Below are positions 11,401-21,500 of a DNA stretch of 64,000 nucleotides, piece after piece. The translations under genes were made by a program, and so were the position numbers. The notes under the pieces were generated by a model. It was not told the origin of the DNA and made no database searches. It saw only the letters and a program-made list of their open reading frames with translations. Every line of letters starts with the position of its first letter. Position 1 is the first letter of the stretch. This stretch comes from Dallia pectoralis (Eukaryota > Chordata > Actinopteri > Esociformes > Umbridae): the NCBI GenBank assembly GCA_029465975.1, contig CM055728.1, positions 16,630,705 through 16,694,704 of the forward strand, read 5' to 3'.

Positions 11401-14400
11401 GCTGGAGGACAATATTCTGGATGTGGACAAGACAGTTCACCACCTGAGTCACAAGGTAAACTCTTCAATAAGGCGGTAACTAGGGCCTGTAAGACATTAT
11501 ATAGTGGGTCTGTATGGTATAATATAGTGGGTCTGTATGGTATAATATAATGGGTCTTTATGGTGTAATATAATGGGTCTTTATGGTACAATATAGTGGG
11601 TCTGTATGGTATAAAATAATGGGTCTGTATGGTATAATATAATGGGTCTGTATGGTATAATATAATGGGTCTGTATGGTATAATATAGTGGGTCTGTATG
11701 GTATAATATAATGGGTCTGTATGGTATAATATAATGGGTCTGTATGGTACAATATAGTGGGTCTGTATGGTATAATATAGTGGGTCTTTATGGTACAATA
11801 TAGTGGGTCTGTATGGTATAAAATAATGGGTCTGTATGGTATAATATAATGGGTCTGTATGGTATAATATAATGGGTCTGTATGGTATAATATAGTGGGT
11901 CTGTATGGTATAATATAATGGGTCTGTATGGTATAATATAGTGGGTCTGTACGGTATAATATAGTGGGTCTGTATGGTATAATATAGTGGGTCTTTATGG
12001 TACAATATAGTGGGTCTGTATGGTATAAAATAATGGGTCTGTATGGTATAATATAATGGGTCTGTATGGTATAATATAGTGGGTCTGTATGGTATAATAT
12101 AATGGGTCTGTATGGTATAATATAATGGGTCTGTATGGTACAATATAGTGGGTCTGTATGGTATAATATAGTGGGTCTGTATGGTATAATATAGTGGGTC
12201 TGTACGGTATAATATAATGGGTCTGTATGGTATAATATAATGGGTCTGTATGGTATAATATAATGGGTCTGTATGGTACAATATAGTGGGTCTGTATGGG
12301 ATAATATAATGGGTCTTTATGGTACAATATAGTGGGTCTGTATGGTATAATATAGTGGGTCTGTATGGTATAATATAATGGGTCTGTATGGTATAATATA
12401 ATGGGTCTGTATGGTATAATATAGTGGGTCTGTATGGTATAATATAATGGGTCTGTATGGTATAATATAGTGGGTCTGTATGGTATAATAAAGTGAGTCT
12501 GTATGGTATAATATAGTGGGTCTGTATGGTATAATATAGTGGGTCTGTATGGTATAATATAATGGGTCTGTATGGTATAATATAGTGGGTCTGTATGGTA
12601 TAATAAAGTGAGTCTGTATGGTATAATATAGTGGGTCTGTATGGTATAATATAGTGGGTCTGTATGGTATAATATAGTGGGTCTGTATGGTATAATATAA
12701 TGGGTCTGTATGGTATAATATAATGGGTCTGTATGGTATAATATAGTGGGTCTGTATGGTATAATATAATGGGTCTGTATGGTATAATATAGTGGGTCTG
12801 TATGGTATAATAAAGTGAGTCTGTATGGTATAATATAGTGGGTCTGTATGGTATAATATAGTGGGTCTGTATGGTATAATATAGTGGGTCTGTATGGTAT
12901 AATATAATGGGTCTGTATGGTATAATATAGTGGGTCTGTATGGTATAATAAAGTGAGTCTGTATGGTATAATATAGTGGGTCTGTATGGTATAATATAAT
13001 GGGTCTGTATGGTATAATATAATGGGTCTGTATGGTATAATATAGTGGGTCTGTATGGTATAATATAGTGGGTCTGTATGGTATAATATAGTGGGTCTGT
13101 ATGGTATAATATAGTGGGTCTGTATGGTATAATATAATGGGTCTGTATGGTATAATATAATGGGTCTGTATGGTATAATATAGTGGGTCTGTATGGTATA
13201 ATATAGTGGGTCTGTATGGTATAATATAGTGGGTCTGTATGGTATAATATAGTGGGTCTGTATGGTATAATATAGTGGGTCTGTATGGTATAATAAAGTG
13301 AGTCTGTATGGTATAATATAGTGGGTCTGTATGGTATAATATAGTGGGTCTGTATGGTATAATATAGTGGGTCTGTATGGTATAATATAATGGGTCTGTA
13401 TGGTATAATATAATGGGTCTGTATGGTATAATATAATGGGTCTGTATGGTATAATATAGTGGGTCTGTATGGTATAATATAATGGGTCTGTATGGTATAA
13501 TATAGTGGGTCTGTATGGTATAATAAAGTGAGTCTGTATGGTATAATATAATGGGTCTGTATGGTATAATATAGTGGGTCTGTATGGTATAATATAATGG
13601 GTCTGTATGGTATAATATAATGGGTCTGTATGGTATAATATAATGGGTCTGTATGGTACAATATAGTGGGTCTGTATGGGATAATATAATGGGTCTTTAT
13701 GGTACAATATAGTGGGTCTGTATGGTACAATATAGTGGGTCTGTATGGTATAATATAGTGGGTCTGTATGGTATAATAAAGTGAGTCTGTATGGTATAAT
13801 ATAGTGGGTCTGTATGGTATAATATAGTGGGTCTGTATGGTATAATATAGTGGGTCTGTATGGTATAATATAATGGGTCTGTAATGACTTTGCATTGCTT
13901 CCCTCTGAGCGAACATATATAGGCTTACGAAATGTACAACAAACCTTTGTTGTTTTGTTGTTTTAGCCACTATCAGCATTTTCAGTAGGCTGCTGTAACA
14001 TTGCTTACTACGTATGTACTATGTACTGTATTCTGTACTTCAATTGTGATTGTTAAATTTGTGGACTTTATTTATTATTAGATGTTTGCTGTTATCATAT
14101 GGGAATACTAAAGACTATCGCACTCCCCCTGTCGGGACCGAACCCCATCTACATGTTGGTTTTTACAGGTATGTGGTGGGAGCTCCAATTCAAGCTCCAA
14201 CGGCACGTGTCACGACAGTCCATGTGGGGGGGCCGGTTGCCGTGACGACGAGGGCCAGCGGGTCTGCGGGGGAGAGGGGTGCAACGGGACTGTGAGCGCC
14301 TCCCTAAAGGGGCTGAAATACGCCAATGATGTCATGAACAACCTAACGGCTGCCAGTGACGATCTCCAGCGCATGGCCAAGAAGGTACGACTCCCAAACT

Positions 14401-16715
14401 GTCTCTGGCGGTCTATTCCTCACATCTGCGTCAATGGTGGCTTAATCACAGAATAAAACATGCCCTTCGTGTTCCCTCAAAGTTTGATTTGTATTATATG
14501 TTTGTGTGTGGTGTGTAGGTGTTCCATGTTTTGTTATCGAGTTGCACGAGACGTTTCTTTTTTAGTAATGCTTCGTTGTTTAATCCCAGCTCCGGGACAT
14601 TGCTATGCTGACCCAGGATGTGAAAAATAAAGCCATGGACACCTTGGATAAAGCCCAGAAGAAGAAGGACTCCTTTGAAAACTCGAATAAAAAACTCAAG
14701 GAATTCATTAAGAAGATCAAAGACTTCCTGACCGGTTTGTATGACGCCACTCACATTCAGAGAACAACGACTTTTATGTGTTTTGTTGGTGTTATGAAGT
14801 GAAATTGTAATGCTTTTTTTCCGCCTGTACAGAAGAGGGCGCTGACCCAGAAAGCATTGAGAAGGTGGCCCTGCAGGTGCTGTCCATATCCCTTCCTGTC
14901 AACAGGACCACCTTAGCCAGCGTGGTCCAGCAGATAAAAGACAGCATCAACAACCTGACAGAGATAGAGGGGGTCTTCAACAACACTGCCAAGCAACTCA
15001 GCCAGGCCAACGAGCTGCTCAACAGGGCCAAGGAAGCAAAGTAAGGCCGAGGCAGAATGGGATATGCACATTTACACATGGATGGACGCACAGCAGACCT
15101 CCAGGTCCCATATATGATGTGTCTGTGTTTGCAGGACACGAGCAGAACGAGTGAAGGACACAGCTAACACGACTCAGCAGGCTTTGGAGGCCTCTGAGAA
15201 GGCCATTGAGAATGCAACCATCGCCCTGAACCAGGCCCTAGATAACCTGAACAGCACCCAAAACGCCACTGCCACGGTACAATTTACTCCACAACTACTT
15301 TACAGTGTGTGTTTTTGTTTTTATACATTTTTACATTTTCTTTTTTTGCGCACCTTGTCCTGTCCCCCTGCAGGTGGAAGAGAAGCTTCAGGATGTGGAG
15401 GACAAACAGATGGATGCTATGATGCGACTGGCCAACCTGTCCAGCGGAATAGACACACTAAAGAGCAAGACAGATCTGAATAGGGAGATGGCCCAAGATG
15501 CTAAGAACCAGGCCCAAAATGCCACTCATGAAGCATTAGGGCTAGAAGAGGTGTGTGTGTGCGCGCGTGGGTGGGTGAAGGTGTGGGTGCGTGTGTCTGG
15601 CTGTTGTGTCTGGTTCTTGTCCATCATGTTGATGAGATAATCACTGTGTCTGGTTGTTGTGTCTGGTTGTTGTCGTTTATGTTTACTTATTATTCGTTGT
15701 GTCTGGTTGTTGTGTCTGGTGGTTGTCCTTCATGTTTACTTATTATTCGTTGTGTCTGGTTGTTGTCCTTCATGTTTACTTATTATTCGTTGTGTCTGGT
15801 TGTTGTCCTTCATGTTTACATATTATTTGTTGTGTCTGGTTGTTGTGTCTGTTGTCCATCATGATGACTTGATAATCACTGTGTCTGGTTGTTCGGTCTG
15901 GTTGTTATCCTTTATGTTGACTTGTCAATGTGACTGCTTCTTGTCACCAGAAGCTGAATGAGACAGAGGGTCGGTACAAGGAGCTGCAGATGATGGTGGA
16001 CTCTTTGGGTGGAGACTCGGGAGGCCTGAACAGTATTAACCAGAAGGCCAACGAGATCAAGAAGGAGGCTGAAGACCTGCTCACTAAGGCCACCAAGGGC
16101 ATAGAATCACTACGGAGTATGTACTGTACTACTGAACCTAACAGATGATCAAATCACTACGGAGTATGTACTGTACTACTGAACCTAACAGATGATCAAA
16201 TCACTACGGAGTATGTACTGTACTACTGAACCTAACAGATGATCAAATCACTACGGAGTATGTACTGTACTACTGAACCTAACAGATGATCAAATCACTA
16301 CGGAGTATGTACTGTACTACTGAACCTAACAGATGATCAAATCACTACGGAGTATGTACTGTACTACTGAACCTAACAGATGATCAAATTGACTCAGAGT
16401 AGGTTATCAGCATGGTGTCTATGGAGAACAGGCCATATATTTGACCAGGTCTTGTACTCTGCTAAACAGTAGTGGATTAATAAGGAATCATCATAGGTCC
16501 ATGTTTGTATCTGAAACACTGTTTCACCAATCACACTGGAGTGTTCTTTTTACTCTGTTCTCCGTTTTTTCATTCCAGAACTTGAGAGAAAGTTCCGTAA
16601 TAACGAGCAGAGAATGCAGAACCAGCGAACAGAACTTGGGGAGCTGGAGAAGAATGTCACAGACGCACGGGAAGCAATACGAAAGCAGGTGCAAACATAC
16701 AGCAACTGTAACTGA
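3259..16715 (+). CDS. lamb2l: Laminin beta chain, lamb2-like paralogue (5' truncated by window)
   Basis: Secreted basement membrane glycoprotein chain that joins an alpha and a gamma chain through its C-terminal coiled coil. Twenty exons are visible, joined as 3259-3420, 4087-4208, 5469-5589, 5817-6009, 6133-6276, 6418-6649, 6807-6970, 7324-7548, 9324-9538, 9743-9839, 10000-10372, 10648-10826, 11208-11455, 14169-14384, 14590-14734, 14833-15040, 15135-15276, 15374-15550, 15951-16116, 16579-16715. The sum is 3666 nt (1221 aa plus stop), with consistent phases. Domain order is IV-B, eight LE modules, coil II, Cys knob, coil I, ending in Cys-Asn-stop; a Cys one residue before the end is typical of beta chains. 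Exon layout mirrors lamb2 downstream, so the pair is a tandem duplicate. The signal peptide, LN domain and LE1-5 are not visible. The symbol lamb2l is inferred from position beside lamb2; lamb4 or a lamb1 relative is less likely. Confidence 0.85.
4209..4405. repeat. GT microsatellite with duplicated exon end
   Basis: (GT)n tracts at 4209-4240, 4312-4330 and about 4345-4405 flank a 38-bp copy (4274-4311) of the preceding exon end (4171-4208), with one mismatch and including the splice donor position. Confidence 0.9.
6133..10372 (+). CDS. lamb2l: lamb2l exons: LE modules 6-13 and start of coil II
   Basis: Exons 6133-6276, 6418-6649, 6807-6970, 7324-7548, 9324-9538, 9743-9839 and 10000-10372 encode the eight-Cys laminin EGF-like repeats, seen as repeated CxCxxxGxxxxxC and GxCxCxxxxxGxxCDxC patterns (for example GRRCDQCAPGTYGFG). 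The last exon ends the LE array at about residue 610 of the visible protein, then runs into the coiled coil as in the 373-nt lamb2 exon of identical length. LE modules form the rigid short arm. The introns here are dominated by repeats: a 1.6-kb TA-rich array before 9324 and a TGTC/TGCC tract up to the acceptor of 9743. Confidence 0.9.
6261..6358. repeat. 35-bp direct repeat across an exon-intron junction
   Basis: Positions 6261-6295 recur at 6324-6358. The repeat spans the last 16 exon bases, the GTGAGT donor and intron sequence. The first donor (after 6276) gives the correct phase; the second is an identical decoy 63 bp downstream. Confidence 0.9.
7680..9318. repeat. Compound minisatellite with TA microsatellites
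   Basis: Roughly 40 copies of a unit built on GTCAGGTGGTGTGTGTTGTG, each followed by a (TA)n run or by TATATCCATCT. TA-rich units predominate on the left and CCATCT units on the right. The array fills the intron between exons 7324-7548 and 9324-9538 and runs to within a few bases of the acceptor. Long open frames across it (up to 653 codons) are artefacts of the repeat. Confidence 0.95.
9617..9741. repeat. TGTC/TGCC tetranucleotide tract at an acceptor
   Basis: Imperfect TGCC/TGTC/TGTA tetranucleotide repeats run straight into the AG that precedes exon 9743. The tract appears to act as the pyrimidine-rich region of that acceptor. Confidence 0.85.
10648..16715 (+). CDS. lamb2l: lamb2l exons: coil II, Cys knob, coil I, C-terminus
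   Basis: Coil II exons 10648-10826 and 11208-11455 are separated from the knob exon 14169-14384 by an intron almost filled by a 23-bp array. The knob has six Cys in the lamb2 spacing (CGGAGCRDDEG core). Coil I exons are 14590-14734, 14833-15040, 15135-15276, 15374-15550, 15951-16116 and 16579-16715; five of these six have the same length as their lamb2 partners. Coil I assembles with alpha and gamma chains, and the terminal Cys is expected to pair with the gamma chain. Coil I carries 12 N-x-S/T sequons, far more than lamb2. The stop is TGA at 16713-16715. Confidence 0.88.
10926..11155. repeat. CACTGACA/CACTGGCA minisatellite
   Basis: Degenerate 10-bp units (ACACTGACAC, ACACTGGCAC) lie in the intron between coil II exons. 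A block containing CTATGAATACACATGTATGTACTG near 11065 echoes 10910-10935, so a larger segment was also duplicated. Confidence 0.85.
11492..13883. repeat. 2.4-kb minisatellite, 23-bp unit
   Basis: About 104 copies of a 23-bp unit made of GTATAATATAGTGGGTCTGT plus ATG. Common variants are TATAATG, GGTACAATA, CTTTATGG and AATAAAGTGAG. AATAAAGTGAG variants are spaced by multiples of 23 bp. It occupies most of the intron between 11455 and 14169. The 890-codon minus-strand frame across it is a repeat artefact: 23 is not a multiple of 3, so three units make a 69-nt period with no stop. Confidence 0.95.
15600..15905. repeat. 40-bp imperfect tandem repeat
   Basis: Several copies of a unit containing TGTGTCTGGTTGTTGTCCTT and TTATTATTCGT lie in the intron between exons 15374-15550 and 15951-16116. 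Confidence 0.85.
16107..16388. repeat. 47-bp x6 repeat carrying a splice donor
   Basis: Six nearly perfect 47-bp copies begin at 16107, 16154, 16201, 16248, 16295 and 16342. Each contains TCACTACGGA/GTATGT, the last ten bases of the penultimate lamb2l exon plus its donor. Only the first, after 16116, gives the phase needed for the last exon. Reading on through copy one reaches TGA within about 30 bases. Confidence 0.95.
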
Positions 16716-18960
16716 TAACGGGTATTACACAATGTAGGGGATGAAAGCTGGATTAATAAATATATACCTCTGGTGCTTTATCCTGTCGTTTCTTCCTCTG
16801 TACAATTTTCAATAAATATGTTTTAAATACATGAGCTGCTATTGAGTGGTAGAATCCACTGGGTCATGTGGTACTGCTGTATTTCATCAGGACTAGGGAA
16901 GCTCCTGAGGCTGGGAATGTGCCAAACAAAACTTTAACTCCCACAGAAAACTTTGACGAAGTGAGTGCGTTATTTAAGTATTTGAGAGAATCTAAAACAA
17001 CAATCTGCTATGGGTAAATTGGTAGCAGCTGACCTAAAGATCTACAAATAGTACATAGTAGTATGATGCACTATGATGTATAATGCAATAATTTAAATCC
17101 TCTCAAATATGACCATGCTCATTTTCTTCTATTATAGTAATAACCTGTCACTGTATTTTTATGGTTTTGACATAATTTGCACCAGTTTATTTCGCATGTC
17201 TTTAACATCACAAAGGAATAGTCATCGGTGATATGTGCTCCAAGATACAGTTGTGAGACAACATTTGTGGATTCTGTGAATTACCTGCAAACATTGCTCT
17301 TAAAAGACCTTCACCTATATATGACAGTATATTAACACGAGTTGATTTAACGAAGAACACACACAAACGTGTACGTTTACATGCTGCCTTTGAACACGAG
17401 GGTTAAACATGAGCAGCATGTAAAGAGGTGACAATGAACCAGAAGGCACCAGCTAAGGATCTGCACGCATCTCTTGACCCTACTAACATCTGTATTCATG
17501 AGTGCACCATAAGAAATTCACTAGACAAAAGACACATTTACGGGAGGATACCATGCTGGAAACCACTGCTCTTCTTGTTTTTACCAAATATGGTCTTCAA
17601 GGGAAAAAACGATTGTATTGTCCCACATTACATTAAAAAAAAACATAAATCATTCTAAATGTCTGCTCTCTTGATGTATAATTGACACACACATCTGTGA
17701 AAAATAAATATCCATTTGGTGCTATGTTTTAGTCATACTGAAGACAACATCTATGTTAGTCACCTCAAAAAAATCAGTTTTTCTTGTTTCAATTGCAAAC
17801 GCATGTTACATCATGTACACCACTGGGGGGCGCTGCAGAATTAAATGTGACTTATTCATTGTTTTGTTCTGAGAATGCGTTGAGGTTTCTCATTTGTGTG
17901 CGTGTCTGCTCCTTAACAGCATGTGTGAGTAATTATTATCCCTACGCGAGTCTTCTGATCAGTCAGGCTGGAAGGTCATCCCTTCAGGATTATCCTCTCT
18001 CCAGAAGCATGGCATTTTGCTTGTAAAGGGAGACAAATAAAGAGAGTTTCTGCATGAGAGAAAACAAGAGAGAGAGAGAGAAAGCTATGTGGTGTGGGGG
18101 TAAAAACAGGACTAATCATACAATAACTGGCACAGTTGGCTTTTTGATAACATAGTGGCCCAGGTTTATTAGGTAAACCATAGAGAATGACCACTTCCAC
18201 AGAGATTGACATGTTAATATAGGCACAAGTAAATAATGTATAGATTCCAGAGACAAGCACGTGTATCTTCTTAGGAATACATTGTCTTTGGTACATGCAT
18301 TGGAAAATTAGAAACCATATTGATACAAAATCAAAAAAAATTGTGCTAAAGAAATCTTATTTTGTGTAGGGCTTCTGAGAGAATACAAATACAACCACCT
18401 GTTATGAAGCACGGTTAGTGATGGTAGCATATCTGCTGTGTCTGTGCGCAGCATACTGTGCGCTAAACCAATCAAAGGGAACTTAATCCGTGTTCTCCCG
18501 TGCGCGCATTCCTGTATCGAACACGCGCATCTATTCTCTTCACAAACACAAGGGTCTTTCGAAAACCGGTGGTGGATTTTACTCTATTAGAAAAAACGAC
18601 TTGCGCCAACGTTTTCAAGGGTGCATTGAACATCAGCTGTCTACTGTAATTTAAGTGTACAGTAACAGTAACAACTGTATTGGATGAATTATCTTACTTT
18701 TAATTATTTTCATTAAAGTTTTCGTAAAGCATAGAGCATCAGATAAACGACTAAATTGTGAATGTACAGTAAATAATATGAATAAATAAAAGCCATGGAA
18801 CCGTATAACTGGATATAAACAGCTCAGCTGCGTGAGAGCTCCACAATTAGTTTAATTTCCCATAACCACAACGAGGAGCCTAATGAGCCGTTTAACGGGG
18901 ATATTTCAGTTTATATGTTATTATACTCCAATAAACCTGCGCAACCAGGCACAGGTGAAG
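16716..18960. other. lamb2l 3' region and intergenic DNA
   Basis: Possible polyadenylation signals AATAAA are at 16755-16760 and 16811-16816, within about 100 bp of the lamb2l stop. Beyond these no exon-like or repeat structure stands out. Around 18440-18560 CpGs become more frequent (CGCGCATTCC, ACACGCGCATC) and a CCAAT motif is present near 18470, suggesting the upstream promoter region of lamb2. Confidence 0.55.
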
Positions 18961-18964
18961 AGGA

Positions 18965-19290
18965 GCGCTTGATCCGCCAGATGATCCAGGGTCTAGATGC
19001 TTCAGGGTCCAGATGCTTCAGGGCCCAGAAGCTCCAGAGACCAGATGCTCCAGCTAGGGTCCAGAAGCTCCAGAGACCAGATGCTCCAGCTAGGGTCCAG
19101 ATGCTCCAGGGTCTAGATGCTTCAGGGTCCAGATGATCCAGAAACCAGATGATCCAGGGTCCAGATGCGCTCCAGGGTCCAGATGCGCTTCAGGGTCCAG
19201 ATGCGCTCCGGGGTCCAGATGCGCTTCAGGGTCCAGATGCGCTCCAGGGTCCTGATGCGCTCCAGGGTCCAGATGCGCTCCAGGCTCCAT
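18965..19290. repeat. GC-rich 18-bp minisatellite beside the lamb2 5' exon
   Basis: Units built on CAGATGCGCTCCAGGGTC (18 bp; shorter 15-17-bp variants at the left) form an array of about 20 copies directly upstream of the candidate lamb2 5' untranslated exon. Confidence 0.85.
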
Positions 19291-19465
19291 TCCTATAAAC
19301 GCGACTCCGCTGCGGAGTTTCAGACGGACGGGACTCAGGACCCAAGTTTTCAGAGTGGTGGTCAGGCTTCAAACTACACGGATAACTCCGCTCCAAATAA
19401 TACCGGGGGACTCGAATGAATTTGGGTTGATTTAAAATACAGGGAAAACAACGTGTTATACGAGT
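19291..19465 (+). promoter_or_regulatory. lamb2: Candidate lamb2 5' untranslated exon
   Basis: GC-richer unique sequence ending in a strong donor (CGAGT/gtaagt at 19466). The next acceptor considered is CCACAG at 21458-21463, directly before an ATG. No direct evidence of transcription can be seen, and the start is arbitrary. Confidence 0.3.
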
Positions 19466-19959
19466 GTAAGTATATTTTCCATATCTCTGAATTAGTTATG
19501 TACAGACGAAACATGTTATTACTGCAAATCCTCCATCCTGACAACTATACATTATACAAATGCCGTTACAGTTAGTCATGTGTTTGTTCTTTAAAAAAAC
19601 TATTATTCTTTAAATTCAAATATAAGTATTTTTTTACTTTATTAAAACATCGCTATTAGGAATCAATTGTAACGCAATAATTCTTAATAAGCTATTTCTA
19701 TGCAAGGTTTTTCAGGCTGAATCTACAATTGAAAGGAGGCTGATGCACATATAACCATGCACGCGTCATTGGTGATGTTAATATGTGGTGAGTAGCTTGA
19801 TAACATGTACAATTCCCTAAGGTAACATATAGCCAACCACAGCTCTGTTGTAGGCAATTAGTTATGTTGATGTATTGTGAAAATGTCATGGAAAATGTAA
19901 AGGCACAAATCGCATGTCGATGACTGATGGAGGCGACATAGACACGGACAGAGGATTGT

Positions 19960-20100
19960 TATTAGTTGTCACAAAGGGCTATACGTTGTCGCAAAGGGCT
20001 ATAAGTTGTCACAAAGGGCTATAAGTTGTCACAAAGGGCTATAAGTTATCACAAAGGGCTATTAGTTGTCGCAAAGCGCTATAAGTTGTCACAAAGTGGG
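19960..20100. repeat. 20-bp tandem repeat
   Basis: About six to seven copies of TATAAGTTGTCACAAAGGGC with small variants, in the presumed first intron of lamb2. Confidence 0.9.
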
Positions 20101-21463
20101 GATACAATATCTGTACAAGTACTTCGTGACAACTGCTGATGTAAAAAGGGATTGACAAAATCCATGTAATTGATTGATTGATTTGCTTGCCAAAAACATG
20201 TTTCTTTTTTGGGTTTCTCTCACTTCTTTAGGGATCCCTTCACTGTACATGGTGTTAAATTCCCTATCTTCCTGGGAGGTGTTGGAGGTCTCTGGATGTG
20301 CTGTAGGAGGCTAACCATACACTCTGTTTATGGTCCTCCTAAAACAGTCCAGCTGAGTCCGCAAATAGAGGCACTCCTCGCTCCCTTAGGACGGCACCCC
20401 ACTGTGTCCGTGTTTGTGTGAACAAACCGGAGTGCAATATAGGTACTGTAGCGGTGAAATGACCCATAATGAATCTGACCTATACGGTTTAGTTTAGCCT
20501 TTAGACGATGGGTTATTGCACCCATTTAGCCTGTCTGTTAGAATTACTGTTTGTCTTTCCAGTGTCAAGTCTGCGGAAGTGATCCGTTGACGAGCAGTGA
20601 TTGGGTGGTATTGGTGGTCTATTGGGTCGTGTGGTCCAAAGCCACATAGACCGGCCGTAGGTTCTGATGTTTATTGTTTTACTTCCTAACCTGTCGTGGG
20701 TTCATTAAACCTGTGACTGAGGGCTCTTCCATCTGGCAGTGTGGTCCACAGCACCCGGTCATTACAGACATACAGACTGATCTCTTTAGAGCCCTGACGC
20801 CATTGTGCGTGACCTCTGGAGGTCAGGGTTCAGGAGGTCAGGGTTCATTTACATCCCCTCAGGCCAGTGGGCTAGACCAGGTTAATTGCTGTTCACGTTG
20901 GGTGAAAGGAAGGGCTCGTCTCCGAGACAAAACCCAGCTCATCTCTCTCTCCCTTTCTCGTTTCACTTTCCTTCTCGTTGCTGACATGTATGTGCTACAG
21001 GACTTATAAGAGCAATACGTATTTAGTAGCCGAGGCTCCTGTCCCGTTTCACCTTTAACATTGATCTAGAGGTTTTCATTGTTGGTGGGTCTGTAGCGTG
21101 TAGACAGTCAGGGAATGACATGGCATGGTGAATGCTTCATTTTATCACAGTGGGGTCCATGTCAAAGCATGTGAAAAGACTACCAGGTGTCCCACACATA
21201 GGTCTCCTGCTTCATTGGTTTGTCAAAGGTGATCAGAAGTCCTTTATTAGCGTGTAGAGAATGTTTGGAGGATAAGAGAAAACGATTGTTTTCAAAAAGC
21301 TGAATAAACTGTGCTCTTTTGTGAATACATCTGAAAGACTGTACACAGGTGCTGACTGATTATGTACACACCTCTTTTATAGAGAAAAATCTGTTACGCT
21401 TTCTTACAGTCTCCTTGAACTACAGTGTGCTTTTTGTCTACTTTTCTTTACTCCTTTCCACAG

Positions 21464-21500
21464 ATGCTTTTGACTGTGTGTCTGTGTGTTAGCGTTGGCT
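21464..21500 (+). CDS. lamb2: Candidate lamb2 signal-peptide exon
   Basis: An ATG directly follows a good acceptor (TTTACTCCTTTCCACAG) and opens MLLTVCLCVSVG, ending in phase 1 at a GT donor. Joined to 27737 it reads MLLTVCLCVSVGSLAYATAQ, a plausible hydrophobic signal peptide, and makes the total CDS divisible by three. Weaknesses: no basic n-region, and the donor is simply the first GT of a microsatellite. A different first exon elsewhere in 19.5-27.7 kb is possible. Confidence 0.4.

Noticed and set aside
11307..13979. 890-codon open frame on the minus strand
   Set aside because: It is the 23-bp minisatellite read in three frames; the peptide repeats every 23 residues and crosses the real lamb2l exon only at its end.
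20204..20430. Possible small exon with frame MGFSHFF...
   Set aside because: No splice context, no signal-peptide pattern that joins in phase to 27737, and no family resemblance.
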